The notes under the pieces: model-generated
What the model was told of the DNA's origin: nothing
Seen by the model: the letters and a program-made list of their open reading frames with translations, nothing else
Database searches by the model: none
Source: Pseudomonadota bacterium
GTDB taxonomy: Bacteria; Pseudomonadota; Alphaproteobacteria; Acetobacterales; Acetobacteraceae
DNA length: 24,528 nt
Assembly (NCBI GenBank): GCA_021841985.1
Contig: JAKCCP010000383.1
Span: 1 to 24,528 of the forward strand
Reading direction: 5' to 3'
Shown: positions 24,424-24,528 of the stretch, piece by piece
How the letters are laid out: every line of letters begins with the position of its first letter
Position numbering within the stretch: position 1 is the stretch's first letter
Position numbers and translations under genes: made by a program

Positions 24424-24528
24424 GGGGAAAAATCCTCCGGAGGAAAACGGCCAAGAACGCTCTCAGCGAGGCTGGGCGGGCGGCGCGAGGGCAGCACCAC
24501 GCCGCGCGCCGAGGCGACATAAAGCGCG
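24420..24528 (-). CDS. C-terminal end of a probable DUF1636 protein (partial)
   Basis: The last 35 or so codons of a gene that enters from the right edge, ending in a TGA that overlaps the cobW start (ATGA). The visible tail, about LYVASARGVVLPSRRPP through GRFPPEDFSP, resembles the C-termini of DUF1636 proteins, which often end with a glyP-like turn, an RRP or RERP stretch and a RxPP motif and commonly lie beside cobW and cobN. The fragment is too short for a firm call. The real frame is clear from the continuous open codons and the overlap; the family name is inference. Confidence 0.5.
   Translation of the reverse strand, partial: ALYVASARGVVLPSRRPPSLAESVLGRFPPEDFSP

Overview
The window is GC-rich DNA, densely packed with genes, from an alphaproteobacterium. 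The protein sequences and the recurring GC-rich hairpins with CCAGGGGC-type arms suggest Acetobacteraceae or another Rhodospirillales member; that placement is inference from gene content. No insertion sequences, integrases, CRISPR arrays, tRNAs or rRNAs were seen. Most of the window is chromosomal metabolism, dominated by aerobic cobalamin (vitamin B12) synthesis.

Region 1 (1-8266) holds housekeeping genes. A UbiH/UbiF/VisC-type FAD hydroxylase (ubiquinone synthesis) runs off the left edge on the minus strand. Diverging from it is a nitrogen-status pair, PII (glnK/glnB) followed by the ammonium channel amtB, with a possible NtrC site and a degenerate sigma-54-like element upstream. Next on the plus strand are a Tat-type N-acetylmuramoyl-L-alanine amidase, type I methionine aminopeptidase (map), radC, and malate synthase G (glcB). 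The glcB leader carries an unusual pair of mutually exclusive hairpins around the ribosome binding site.

Region 2 (8367-12517, minus strand) reads DUF1203 protein, then cobB (a,c-diamide synthase), cobT (DMB phosphoribosyltransferase), cobS (cobalamin synthase), then an unrecognised lipoprotein. The cobS and cobT here are the nucleotide-loop enzymes (cobV and cobU in the Pseudomonas denitrificans scheme), not cobaltochelatase subunits.

Region 3 (about 12588-24528) is the corrin-ring block. cbiD lies on the plus strand and converges on cobM. On the minus strand, in transcription order, are a probable DUF1636 gene (partial), cobW, cobN, cobG, cobH, cobI, cobJ, then cobL and cobM. cobK sits on the plus strand between cobJ and cobL. 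Most junctions are 4-base ATGA overlaps, which suggests a translationally coupled operon.

Together the genes cover precorrin-2 to (hydrogeno)cobyrinic acid a,c-diamide: cobI (C20), cobG (oxidative step), cobJ (C17, ring contraction), cobM (C11), cbiD (C1), cobK (reduction), cobL (C5/C15), cobH (C11 to C12 methyl shift), cobB (a,c-amidation) and cobN (large cobaltochelatase subunit). cobT and cobS complete the lower ligand. cobA, the chelatase ATPase subunits, cobO, cobQ, cobC/D and cobP/U are not here and must lie elsewhere or be absent. CobG and CobN mark the oxygen-dependent, late-cobalt route, yet C1 methylation is assigned to CbiD, the anaerobic-type enzyme, rather than CobF.

I found no wholly new multi-gene system. 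The best leads are the possible RNA switch in front of glcB, the opposite-strand cobK inside the cob operon, the hairpin array between cobL and cobM, and the two unassigned proteins next to cobBTS.
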